From: Phoronis australis | Lineage: Eukaryota; Phoronida; Phoronidae | Direction of reading: 5' to 3' | Assembly (NCBI GenBank): GCA_002633005.1 | Contig: NMRA01000253.1 | Span: 11,251 to 75,250 of the forward strand | Length of the DNA: 64,000 nt | Part shown: positions 1-12,100 of the stretch, piece by piece | How the letters are laid out: every line of letters starts with the position of its first letter | How positions within the stretch are numbered: the stretch's first letter is position 1 | Position numbers and translations under genes: made by a program | The notes under the pieces: model-generated | What the model was told of the DNA's origin: nothing | What the model saw: the letters and a program-made list of their open reading frames with translations, nothing else | Databases searched by the model: none

Positions 1-2251
1 TCACGCAGTCGCTCGCGCTTTAGCATTGCTTGATGTAACCTCAGCAGTCATTGGTTAGCTTTACAACACCGTGAAAAAATGGCGGGCTGTGAACGATTTT
101 TAGCCTTGTCATGCAAGTGGCGTCGCAGCAACTATTTCGTTTCTTCATTGATGTTTAATAGCCGCGTGCTTGAAGCACATACATGTGCAATAAGCACTGC
201 ATATCTGACCGATCTAACCAGTGTGTTATTCACTGTATGAATACAGGACAGTCTCGTAAACAAAAGTCATCGACACTAGAAATATGCACTCCGAAAAAGC
301 GCAACCACAATTTCTAGGATTCACTTTTCCCGCTGAACATGAATTTTGAGCACCGATTTGTCTGTACAACAGACCACATTATTTTACACTTCAGTCCATC
401 ACTCATGCGAGTTTGTTTGCGTAAAGCGCTGTCTGTTGAGAATCCGACCAGCCAATCAGAAACGCTGGTATACAAAAATTTGCCGAGGAAAATAAAGAGA
501 TGACTACGTGCTGGCACGGCTACCGCCCCACCTAGCGGCACGCAGGAAACCAGCGAGGTCCATGTAGTTGTAGTCTATATGGTTACCAATGACTTTAGCA
601 GCACATACATAACGCACCACTATGTTATGACCAGGGGTACACTTGGCATTAAATAGTAATTAGGTACTGTAATCTAGCAGGCAAACATGCCATGTTTCTA
701 ACCATGAGTTTTATAGGTCCCACTGGCAAAATTTTCAAAAGAACTACTTATTTGTCAGTATTAAAGAAGCATAGTGCATAAAATAAGCATGCGTAATAAC
801 ACAAAATTTAACTCATACTTCTCATTAAATTCCAACAAGAGCAATGTAGAGTATTGTTTTAACAAAAGAGCATCTATCATGCTTGGGAGACGCACCATAG
901 GGGGCTGTGGGGGCAATAGCCCCCCACTTTTTTCAGTGCTACGAGGCACATCGTCTATAGGCAGTGCACCACAGTGGGGCTAAGGGGGCTTTAGCCCCAA
1001 CTTTTTCAGTGCTGCGCTGCCCATGCCATGTGCATCACAAACGACAGATACAACGGGTCTCAATAACTTGAAACATGCTTGCAGGGAGCATAGCACAAAT
1101 CCCTAAAATTTGCAAGGTAATACTTTCATTGTCGCTAAATTTCACAAATTCAGAGGAGCAATTTGGCATGTAAAGAGGTGAATATACGGATGGTATGCAG
1201 CACAACTGCCATTCACCAGAGGGCCAGTGAAACATTGGTCTTATCCGTTAACAATTACCCGACACTTGATGCTCTTGTTAAAAGTTACATGCCAATATAT
1301 TGTCACGATATGGTGAGGCAATATACACCTAGATTCAAGTGGGCTAAAAAATACAGCTTCCTTGCAAAACTTGACACTTAGAAGACAATGATAAAAGTAA
1401 TCACTTGTTAGAGCAATGGTTTATGCACAAGTCATAGTTTCAAGTGAGATGTCACGGCATAAGCACAACTACCACATAACTATTTTTTTGTAACAAAAGA
1501 AAGAAACATTTTTATTGAGTTTTATCTCCAACATTTCACCTACAAAAACTTACATGTCCCGGGGATAAACACTGATATATTTATCACACTGTATTGCTGT
1601 TTACTTTGAACTTTAATTTGCATATAAGCTGACATGATGGGCCCCTAACACTACATCCATCTAGCTTTAGAACACTTGATTCATCACTTTTCAAACAAAC
1701 ATCTCACTTTAGTAAATCCCCTTAAACATGTAGCCTTTGGCACTCAAGGTATAATGATAGAAAAATAACAACAGAAAATTTAGCCTTTCAGGAAGATAAA
1801 CGAACAACTGCAATACAAGACAAAAATAATCCGTATCTAAGCTTACTTATTTACTGCTGATTATCTTTTGTCTTTCAAGAGTTTTCATTTTTACGGACCT
1901 CAAGTTCCCGAGCAACTACTTAGCATGACTGTACTTTTTAAATTATGACAATAAGGAAATGAGAATTTTAATAATACCAGTAGGTATTTTCAGAAACATT
2001 TGCAAGGAAGATCATATTAAGTAAAATTTAGGAATTCTTTACAGCCAAGATTTGCCTCCATAGTCCTCTTCAGATAAATGAGGTAGGTCAAAAATTAACT
2101 TTTTGATCAAATTGAAATTGATATCTAGGAAAAATACACAAAGCCACAGTTTATGGTAAAACTGTCAAACGTACAATTTAAAAAGTCAAAATGACATCGG
2201 ACGGAGTTCACATTTGGTTGAGAAAATCTTGTGATTTGGGTTCTTACAGGT
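1..2251. other. Intergenic, no gene recognised
   Basis: I see no exon chain here. Short ATG-open frames of 60-75 codons lack family motifs and good splice context. Two pieces of repeated sequence are present: a 45-bp block near 512-560 that recurs inverted in the hairpin at 15354-15433, and two adjacent copies of a GGGGCTA/TAGCCCC-type hairpin repeat at about 890-1022. A minus-strand AATAAA lies near 1509-1514, but no transcript could be tied to it. Confidence 0.5.
890..1022. repeat. Two adjacent copies of a 'CAGCACTGAAAAA' repeat
   Basis: Read on the minus strand, about 892-948 and 965-1022 each run from a GCACTGAAAAA(A)GT motif into a G-run/TAGCCCC hairpin and end near TGGTGCAC. The copies differ at several bases. 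A third copy, on the plus strand, is at about 45352-45412. This is an interspersed repeat of unknown class; no target duplication was identified. Confidence 0.5.
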
Positions 2252-2254
2252 CTG

Positions 2255-2502
2255 GGGCCTGTTCCAAGAAACTGACTTGAGTTCATTTTTGACTTAAGTC
2301 TAAGATTTGTCTTCACTTCCGAAATTTGAAACTTCCACATTTCAAAAGTTGGTCAAAATTAAGACAAAACTTAGGTCATACACTTAAGTCAAACTTAAGA
2401 TCTTTTTCGTGATTTGGTTTTGAGACAAATTCAACTTTTATTTTAAAATTTACTAAAATTTAAGATTTGTCTTAGCTAAGTCAGTTTTATTGGAACGGGC
2501 CC
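2255..2502. mobile_element. Harbinger-like MITE, 248 bp, CTG target duplication
   Basis: The ends are inverted: the left reads GGGCCTGTTCCAAGAAAC and the right, reverse-complemented, GGGCCCGTTCCAATAAAAC, followed by a shared CTGACTT(A/G). Both ends are bordered by CTG (2252-2254 and 2503-2505), a 3-bp target duplication. Length, GGGCC start and 3-bp duplication fit a non-autonomous PIF/Harbinger/ISL2EU-type element. The interior is AT-rich with repeated ACTTAAGT-like motifs and no coding capacity. Confidence 0.65.
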
Positions 2503-2505
2503 CTG

Positions 2506-3164
2506 GACTGGAAAGTGTGTGATCACCCAGTGAAATATGAGGATTCAGTGGGAAATGAAGAGCTCAGCAGAGGGCGCTACATAATGGGCATACGTGTGCA
2601 CAGTGAATTGAATAACCATCCCAATGACACTATAGTGCCATTGCGCCGCTCACAAAAACAAGGTCAAATATAAACTCTGGATATAAGTATATCGGTAACA
2701 TTTGGACAATTGAGCTATGGAAAGAGGAATGTTATTTACGATAGATATATGAAGAGCTACTGATAAAGACTTGGACGTTTTCTTAAAAAGTATAACTTAA
2801 GTATAGAGAGAATATTTATATTTTAAGTCATTAAAGCACAAAACTTGTAAAAAAGTATTTGCCATAGCACATAGTAGCCCTTTATGGAAAAATTAAAATT
2901 TTGGCAATATTTTTTGTGTGCACCATAATTGCACAGTAACTGAAAACACACTGCGACATAATCTCAATACTCCCCCAGGTGCCAGACCACAGTTTTTGTT
3001 TGCTCGGCCTAAGTCAATAACTGGGGGTACCCTGGACACATACCCCCACATCAATAGCATGAGAGAGGATTCAAATACCCATCCTAGTAGGTAGCAATTG
3101 TTCCCAACACGACCTCCCACCCAATACTGTAGTAAGCACTTGTGGCAGTTGCCACCTGTAACAT
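2506..3164. other. 3' flank of the TNFR-like gene
   Basis: No exon is visible. An AATAAA on the minus strand overlaps the TNFR-like stop codon itself (about 3163-3168), too close to the stop to be the likely poly(A) signal. No better-placed hexamer was identified. Confidence 0.35.
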
Positions 3165-6100
3165 TTATTTAAGAGCATCTGGGAGCTCTAAATAAACCTG
3201 TTCCTCCCCATTTTGTTCACTGGTATCGCAAATGGACGTGGAATGCGACTGTGGGCTAGGTGGGGTGTAGGATGAAGGATTCTGAATGGGGCTAGACAGA
3301 GGGTCAGACTCGAGGCTGGGTGGGTGAATGGGTGGGAGAAGGGGTTGGTGGTTGTTCTGAAGTCTAGATGGCTGAATGGTGGGTACGTTGGTGGGCAAGG
3401 GGTTGGACGGAGAGTTGGGTTGGGGGGAGTTTGGAGGACTGGAGTGACTACAGTTGAGAGACCTGAATAACTTGAAGGGCCTCACAGATGGAAAGTTTCC
3501 ATATCCATGCTTTTTACTTTGCCAGACAAGGATAACAAAAATAATTATGACTGTAATCGAAACACCACCAATAAAAGCACCAATAACATAACCAGCGACT
3601 GTGCCACCATCTACAAAGCTTCCATCAGGAGCTTTGGTTGTGGCACTTGTTGGAGGAAATTGAGGGTTGTTACCACCAGCACAGATGGTGCAGATAACGT
3701 CAGACATCTTGCTACCTTTCTTCTTCACTCCACAAGGTCCACAGTCTTTGTGGTTGATGCATCGCTCAGTAAATGAGTAGTTTGCAGAAAACTGACCTTC
3801 TTTACACTCAGCACACTCATTACTGGTGTTGAATGTTGCTGGAAACAATGAATGAAAACAAATCAGTTTGATAGGGACTTCAAAACATTGTCTAAATTGG
3901 CTAACTTGCGAAGACAATGTATCAGAAATGGATTATCAGAATGATAAAAAACGTTCATATACTAGTCTTCGCGCAGCGTTCTCTAAAACTTAGTTAGAAA
4001 TAGACTGAAGACTGGTTCGAGTAAATCACTTTTATTAATCTCTACTGAATGTTCAGAAGTCAACTCAAACAAAACCTCCAATCGACGTAATGTCTGTTCT
4101 GTGCTCCAAACAGTGCTGCGAAGCCATGACTTTTGATGATCTCTTCAATCTTTTCACTGTTACAAGCAATAACCTGCCATCAGGGAAATTGGCTCTCTAT
4201 TGACAAACACTGTAACTGCTGATTCAATGACTTCAACACATCACTCAACTCTATCTCACCTCACTCAACACCAAATGCAACTGACTAACATACCAGAGCC
4301 CTTGTATTAATCTTACAATGTTTGTTCCCGAAATTTTCACTATACTAAACAGACACTTGTAACACAAACAAGACTTTTTAGAATATTCCAGAATATGGTT
4401 CTACTTTCTAATTGTTTACATAATGGAACATTCTTCTAGAATGTCCTATAGAACAAATTATGTCATCACTAGGCTGACGCCATGGACAATCTCATGGAAT
4501 GTTCTTCCCTATTCCATTACAAACAAATTACATCATCACAAGCCTGACCTCATGAGTGGTATCAATCAAGTGCTACAGCAAAATCAGTGAACAAAAGAAA
4601 AACATCATTAGATAATCCCAAATAATTTGAAAATGAGACACTGAAGCCAAAAATGGAAAACATCTCCTGAAAGACCGTTAAAAACTCTACCTATCAGATT
4701 AGTTTACAAAATTCCACAAATTTTTACAAAATCTTCAAATTTTGCATTTTTTGAAATTGAAAGTCAAATAACTCAAAAATGGAGAGTCTGGGAAAAAATT
4801 GTTTGAGTTCATTTGAAAGAGCATACCTTAGAGAATCCACATACTAATATTCACATCACTTCCTCCAATCTTTCAAAATGGCACCCTAGCACAATTGACA
4901 AGAGCAACACAAAGAGTTGAAATGCATCCACAAATGCACTGCAGACTGTGCATCTAGGGTTGTTTATTTTTATCATAAAATTGGTCACTAGATAGTGCAA
5001 AAACGTCAAATCCATCCGAAAATGATTACATGCCATTGTTTCTTTAATAGAAAGCTATATCACAATTTCATAAAAATTTATTGAGGAAGTTCAGAGAAAC
5101 AAAGAAAAACAGAAAAAATGAAAACTGCCACTAGGGAGCACAGCGTTAGTGGGATCCATCTGAAAGTTGCGGTTTTCTGTTGTTAGCTTCATATAAATAC
5201 ACTTTCTAAATTTACTAAAGATTCTGCAGTGGGTTTAGGAGATACAGCTATGGGTGCAATCACAAAACTTCCACTAGAAGGCATCACGTAGTCAAAGTCA
5301 TCATCGTCAACCATCCTCTTCACACTGAGAATATGACAATTTTTAAAATCGGCCTAAGAATAGTTTGGTTGATAGAGGAGTGGACGCCAAAAAACAGACT
5401 TGAAAACAGCAAAAATGGCCACAAGGTGGTACAAAATACCTTGATTCTATCTGAAAACTTGAGGATAGCATCATCTCACCAATAGATGCTTCTATTTCAG
5501 ATTCTATGAAAAACCGCATGAAAAACTTCGAAGCAATTGGTCTAGCAATACATCCTCTACAGGACAAAATGTTTTCATCCCGAAATCGAGGTGCATAATA
5601 TACAAAGTCCGATATTTCCTCCACCTTTGACCCAGAATCAAATGATTTTCAGCACATTGGTAGTATGTGTCTGGTGCAAGACTCCTACCGATTTTCAGCT
5701 AAGTGCGTAAAAAATTGTGGCCTCTATAGAACATTAGAATCTGAATGCGAAAACAAAATAGCTGCATATCCGTCATCATGATGAAAAACAAAAGGGTTCC
5801 AGCTCTTCCAGAACTATTTAGATTGTGTGTAAGTTTCCTGAAAATCGGACAAAAACTACGACCTGTAGAGTGTGAACAAAAAAAGAAAATTGATGGCAGA
5901 GCAACAAAAATCTGCCAAGTAACAAAATAAAACTTAAAGAACCACAAATATAGTGTCAGCCTATGCCTGATAAGCCACGAGAGACAGCTGTCACCATGTC
6001 ACTTGTCATGGCACAACCTGCTTTACTTTTAATTACCATATTTGCCCTAATAAGCGCCCAAGGCGCTTAAAAAATCGTTTTTGGAGGGGGGCTCTATTGT

Positions 6101-9100
6101 AGCCTAAGGCAGTTGAAACCTGTGGTCTCCAAAACGAGTGAAATTGGAAGCTAGGATTCATCAAATTTACGCTCCGCGACGTATCTGTAACCTATGACTG
6201 ACTTTCATAAGATTGTGTCGCACTGCTATCAAACATCATTGTTAAATTACTATCCTTTTTCAGAAAATTGTGCGAAAATCCCAGGGCGAAAACAGTTGCC
6301 GAATGAAGAATCGCTGACTCCCAATCATCGATAGGGCAACTTGAATTCTTGAATAAAAATACAGTTTTGAATAAACAAATTACCTGAAATCCACCTTAAG
6401 TTTTTCAAATAGCGTCCCTAAGATTTTTAAGATCCTGTGGAGTCGGGATTAACAGCAGATTAAGTCCAAATCTGTGCTAGATTGCACCATACGCAACACG
6501 AGAAAAATCTGGACGAACACACATGTTGTTGTGATGTGACGTTTGTTTAGAAGTTTGTCTGTGTGTGCGTGCCGAGTGAGCGAGTGCATGCATGTCATCA
6601 GAGTTCATTTGCCAGCATAGCATACATGTATGTGGCGCGCGCTTCCTGGCCACGTGCTTTTAACACTGGTCAAGTTTTATTAGGCTTGATTTGCGGTTTT
6701 TAAGTGTACAAAGAAATCTGGATTCCTATTGAGGGAGATCTGTACGGGAAAGATACAAAACAATCCCTTCGACAAGTACACTGCGCCTGTTCTGAAAGGC
6801 TTGACCATGGTGGGACACGTTCCTCGCAAGATCAGCAAATCTTTTGCGTTCTTTTTGAAACATTACTGAAGTTTGAAGTGTACAGCCCACATACCAATAT
6901 AGCGGTGAGGCTCGTGGTCTAAAAGAGCCCCACACAATGATTTTTTCAGGAATGTCGGATATTATTGGTCAATTGAAGAAATTACTATAGAATTTTAGAA
7001 CTGTACGTAAGGCATTTTTCGCATGTTTACACGCTCATGGGGTGGGCACTTATTTTACCAAAGTCTGAAAACGCATACGGGGCACATATAGGGACATGGG
7101 TGCTTATTAGGGCGAATATGGTACTCACATTTACATGACAAGAATGCAAACTGGATGAGCACGAGTCACTTATACGAAGACTGTCTACGCATGCTCGCAT
7201 AAACTGAATAGTGAATGTCAAAACCACATGTGTGGAATGCCAGCTGAACACTGGCAAGCGTTCAGTAACGCTAGGACCTACGCTAGGACTTAGCTATAAT
7301 CTAGCCAAAATCAAGTGTTCTTATTCAAAATACATGGCAATATCTCACGTAATCCCGCAAAGTTTTACGCTATTGCACAAACGCATTGAAAGATGATCCC
7401 TTTCTGCCCTGCCCCAGTGAATTTAGACGTGTAGTTGAAACTGGAGCAACTTATTGAGAGCAACTCGCTCTATCTGTCAAACCAAGGTAAAAAAAACTGG
7501 CCGTCGCAGTGTCACTTACTCGTGTTTTACGTCACAGACTTGCACCCAATCAGCTGTTCCGTGTTAGCTACGCCGAGTCAGCTGTCTCTCGAGTAAATGT
7601 GGCTATATAGTCATGTAGTGGAGCTAATTACCTCTGTGGTGGGCAAACTGGTTGTCTAGCTTAGATGACTGATTGGATTATATCCTCAGTCAGCAAATTA
7701 CTATTTTGTGACTAAGCCGATGAACTTTGATATAATGAACATAATTGTTTGTTCTCCAGTGGCCACTCAAGTTTTGTCACCCCGGTTCATCAACTTTTGC
7801 TCGACTATTTGAACGCAGTAAAACTAGATCAACTTACTAACTGCATAAAACTACAGCAGAATGAATGTTCAAGAAAATTACTAAAGGCATAGTAAAATCA
7901 AATGTTAAACAGTCTTGCAGTTTATTTCAATGAGGTGCTTTAACACAAACAAGAAACGCTTAAATGCAAGGGCCTCACACCCTTTAGGGGAAGATGCCTG
8001 TACCTCCTAAAAAGGTATTTTCGTGGCGTTTTTCATTTTTATAAAAGAATTAATTTTCACATGTCTTTTAACTTGAGGCAATTTTTTAGATGTTTATTTA
8101 CTACACTACTTTTTACTATTTTATTCTTTCAACTTTAAAGATAAACAATAAAAAGCATGCTAATTTCCATTGTCACACTGCTTGACTGATCTGAAGGCAT
8201 GCAACACCAAGACAACGGTTCATTTTTGCATAAGCACAGAACAATGTTGTGGTAAGAAAACAGCCATTGCAAGAAAAAATCTTTCTAAACTTTAGTAACT
8301 AAATATGACATCACCACTAACCTCCAGCTTGAACTTTCTTACACAGTTTACGCTGCATATTCTTCACAGATATATACTGAAATCCGTTTTTATATGCATC
8401 ACATACAGTAACACTACTGGGTCGAAAGGTGAAAATACAGCTGTTTGTACAGACTTAACGCCATGGTCCTAAAGCATTGCATTTGCTGATAAAGTGCTAT
8501 CATGTTAGGCGCTTTTTTGGATTTGGTGCTTTGAAACTTGTTCTAACTGAGCACAATGGAATTATTCCACCATTTTATGAACATGTCGCAATTGTATCTT
8601 ATAGATGAATGCATGGAAAACACAGACTACTGACGGGGCAATGGATACAAATACGAGTTATTTTTGGAGTCATAGTTGCATTGTGTCATTCTACAAATTG
8701 AGCCCATTTACTAATAACCTAACATGGCCACATCATGCTAAACATCTCCAATCACTATAATTGTTCTCAAGAAACGCTCAGTTGAGTGATTGATAAATTT
8801 CATCATTGGAGCTTTACAAACAAAAAAGAGGTGCGGACAGAGACTTTTAATTGTTACCCATTAGAAATGGAAAAAAGCTGTGGTTTCAAAATGAAAATGG
8901 TTTTCAAAATGAAAATGGCGTACGTGATACTGGCGATGACGCAGCCAAAATAACCAACATCATTACCGTCAAAGGTCAAAAATGAATGTAGAGAAAAATT
9001 CCCTATCTTGTCCTGAAAACTGGTTGCATTTATCATTGTCCAATGCTAGTCCCTTTATTTGCCATCAAATACCGTGTAGGACTACCAAAAACTTAAAAAA

Positions 9101-12100
9101 GCAACCTAAGTTCAATAACCAATCTCAATGGCTATGATATTCCATCAATCCCATCTCCTTTTCAAAGTGCGTTGACATAGGCCTACATGTCGACCAACAC
9201 AAGAATTATGCATTTGCTAAGTATTTTTGCCATTTCTGTGGTGCTAATATGGTGTAGCGCCAAAATGATACACATTTTCGTAATTAATACACATTTTTGC
9301 CAATTGTTCAAAATAAAGTTTTCAACCTCGCTTTTGTTTTTATTGGCAAGAATTATTTGTCGAAATAATCTCATATCACGAGCCTTACTTGAGAAGTCCA
9401 AAGGAGTATAATAAAACTCACAGTTACTAGATGTAAGAGCCTCGACTCTAGAGTATAGAAACCTGACAACTATTGAGGCAGATAACATCACTGTAAGTAC
9501 ACATATCAACATTTCAAGACTTCCAGGAAAGGGTGGATTGCAACTGGGGAAGACCGGTGATGCTGGAGAGACAGGTGACTCCTAGGAAAGATTGGATTGG
9601 GGCAGGCAGGGCCAGCACCCCGGCCTGCAGCTCCGTTTATAGGAGAACCCATACTCATGCTACGTCAAACCGTAAGGAAGGATACCCCCAGAGTCTCCCG
9701 AGAAGGGGGGAGAATGAGAGACTCACAACCGCGGATAACACGGAAACCACTTTGGAGTTTCACCACAATCATATACAACATGGCTGTAGAGTGGTTTGGT
9801 GCACAGGATGAGCGAACAAGAGCACCACGGCAAAAAGTCCCGAGAGGCAACAGACAGGAATGACGTATCAAGGAGATATGAGCTGAATTAAGATCACTTG
9901 GGAAGGCTTTACACAGAGCCCACGAGCATGAGAAGTTCGGGCAGCAGTGGCTTACAGATGACTTGCGGTATAACGTCAGGGGCCTGCGGAATGCAGACAG
10001 GTAATTATGCCGAGCCAAGAAGGAAAGAGCTAAGCGCAGGTCTCAGTTTTTCAAGGACCCCTTCAGATTTACAAAGAGCTTACCGATGGAAGAGAGACCA
10101 GGAGAGTTTCAGTCAAGCAAGGGCGAGATAGAGCAACATCTCATCGTAGATCATGGTGACGACAGACGAGATGTGCATCTTGGAGTCTGTTCAAGAGTTG
10201 AGGCTGTGAATAGGCCAGAGAGTGAACTAGATATGAAAGAACCTACGTGAAAGGAACTGCTGCTGGTGGTTAAGAAAGCACGATCGGGTACAGTCCCAGG
10301 TCCAAGTGGCATCCCGTACAAGACCTACAAGAAGTGTCCCTTGCTGCTAGGACAGCTGTGGCTGATTCTAAGAACAATATGAAGGAAGAGCAAGATACCA
10401 GGTGGCTGGAAGGTTGAAGAGGGGTGCTTTGTGCCCAATGAGAAGGATTCTGCTGTAATTGGCCAGTTTAAAAAAGTATCACTGCTGATTGTAGAAGGCA
10501 AGATGTTCCTTAGGATCCTTGTTAGGAGGGTGACCTCCTATCTCCTAAACAACAAGTATATAGACACATCTGTCCAGAAGGAATTCCTGGTTTCTCAGGC
10601 TGTGTTGAACATACGAGTGTCTTGAGTCAGCTGATTAGGGAGGCCAAGTCAAAGAGAAAAGACCTGACATGTGTGTGGTAGGACATGGTCAATTACTATG
10701 GTTCCATCCCCACCAGCTGATCCACATGGCATTGGAGTACTATCACGTTCCGGAGTATATCAGTCGCATGTTAACAGATTACTTTCGAGGAATTCCGTTG
10801 AGGTTTACTGCAGGTGACAACACTACAGACTGCATCAAGTTGGAAAGAGACATAATAACTGGACATACCATCTCTCCTACTCTGTTGATCATGGGGATGA
10901 ATTTTATGATAAAGGCCGGAGAAAGAGTATGTAGGGGTCCGATGCTACAGTCTGGTATCGTGAGTATTTATGGACGACTAAACAATAACTATGGTGACGC
11001 ATGTGCAAGCTCGGTGAGTATTCGCAGCACTATATGACGTTGCAACATGGGCTCGTATGAAGTTCAAGCCCAGGAAGTCGAGACTCCTGATAATGAGAGG
11101 CGGGAAAGTGGTCAACAGATTCACCTTGACCATTCGAGGCGAAGAAATTCCATCAATTGCTAACAACCCCACCAAGTGCCTAGGCAAATGATACGATGAT
11201 ATCCTGTGCTAGAAGAACAATATCAAGCAGATGGAGACCCAAGTGATAGAGTGGTTGAAGAGGATAGAGAAAAGCAGTCTTCCTGGCAAGTACAAGGCAT
11301 GGATTTCCAGCACAGTCTGTTACCTTGAGCATAATGGGGTTTTATGGTGTAAGACATCCCGATATCTGTAGTAGAGTGCCTTGAGAGAACAGTAGGCAAG
11401 TGGCTGAGAAAGTGGTTGGGAGTCCCAAGAAGCTTCACACAGATTGGTCTTTACAGCATAACTGCAGACCTTCGGCTGCCACTAGCGTCAATCACAGAGG
11501 AGTTTAAAGTACAAAAGTGCAGGCCGGTACTAACCTTACGCGACTCTAGAGATCCGAAGGTGAGGGAGGCAGGTGTCCTCAGACGAGATCAGGGAGACGG
11601 TGGTCAGTGGACACATCTGTGAGCCAGGCAGAGAGCTTGTTATAGATCAGAGATAAAATTGGTAGCACCTGCGTAGAACATCAAGGGTTGGAGACATCCC
11701 AGTTCCAACAGTACGTGGGAGAAGTCAAATGAGAGACAGTGGAGGGATATGGTCCAAGCTAAGGTGAGAGCAGCAGAGGAGGAAGCCCATAAAGCCAAGG
11801 CAGTCCAACTAAGCCAGCAGAGAGCATGGACCAGGTAGAATCTTCCACAGAGGAAGATATCGTGGGCAGACTTGTGGAAGATGCAGCCGATGCCTATTCA
11901 GTTCCTACTTCGCTAGGTTTATGACGTGTTACCATCGCCTTCAAATCTTCTATGCTGGGGCCTAGTGGACGACCCAGCCTGCCAGTTGTGTGGAGGAAGA
12001 GGTACATTGGCCCACATCTTATCAGGGTGCAAGATGGCACTTCAGCAGGGCCGATACAGAAGGCGTCACGACCAAGTACTGAAAACCCTTGCTGACATCA

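Noticed and set aside
3045-3140. tRNA-like B box on the minus strand (GGTATTTGAATCC)
   Set aside because: No matching A box at the right spacing and no cloverleaf could be drawn.
3507-3776. An 89-codon plus-strand ORF
   Set aside because: Antisense of the TNFR-like membrane and cysteine-rich exon.
9597-10131. Overlapping 77-117 codon ORFs at the LINE 5' end
   Set aside because: They are upstream of the first recognisable RT motif and have no clear zinc-finger pattern; I could not assign an intact N-terminal domain, so they are only included in the overall decayed element.
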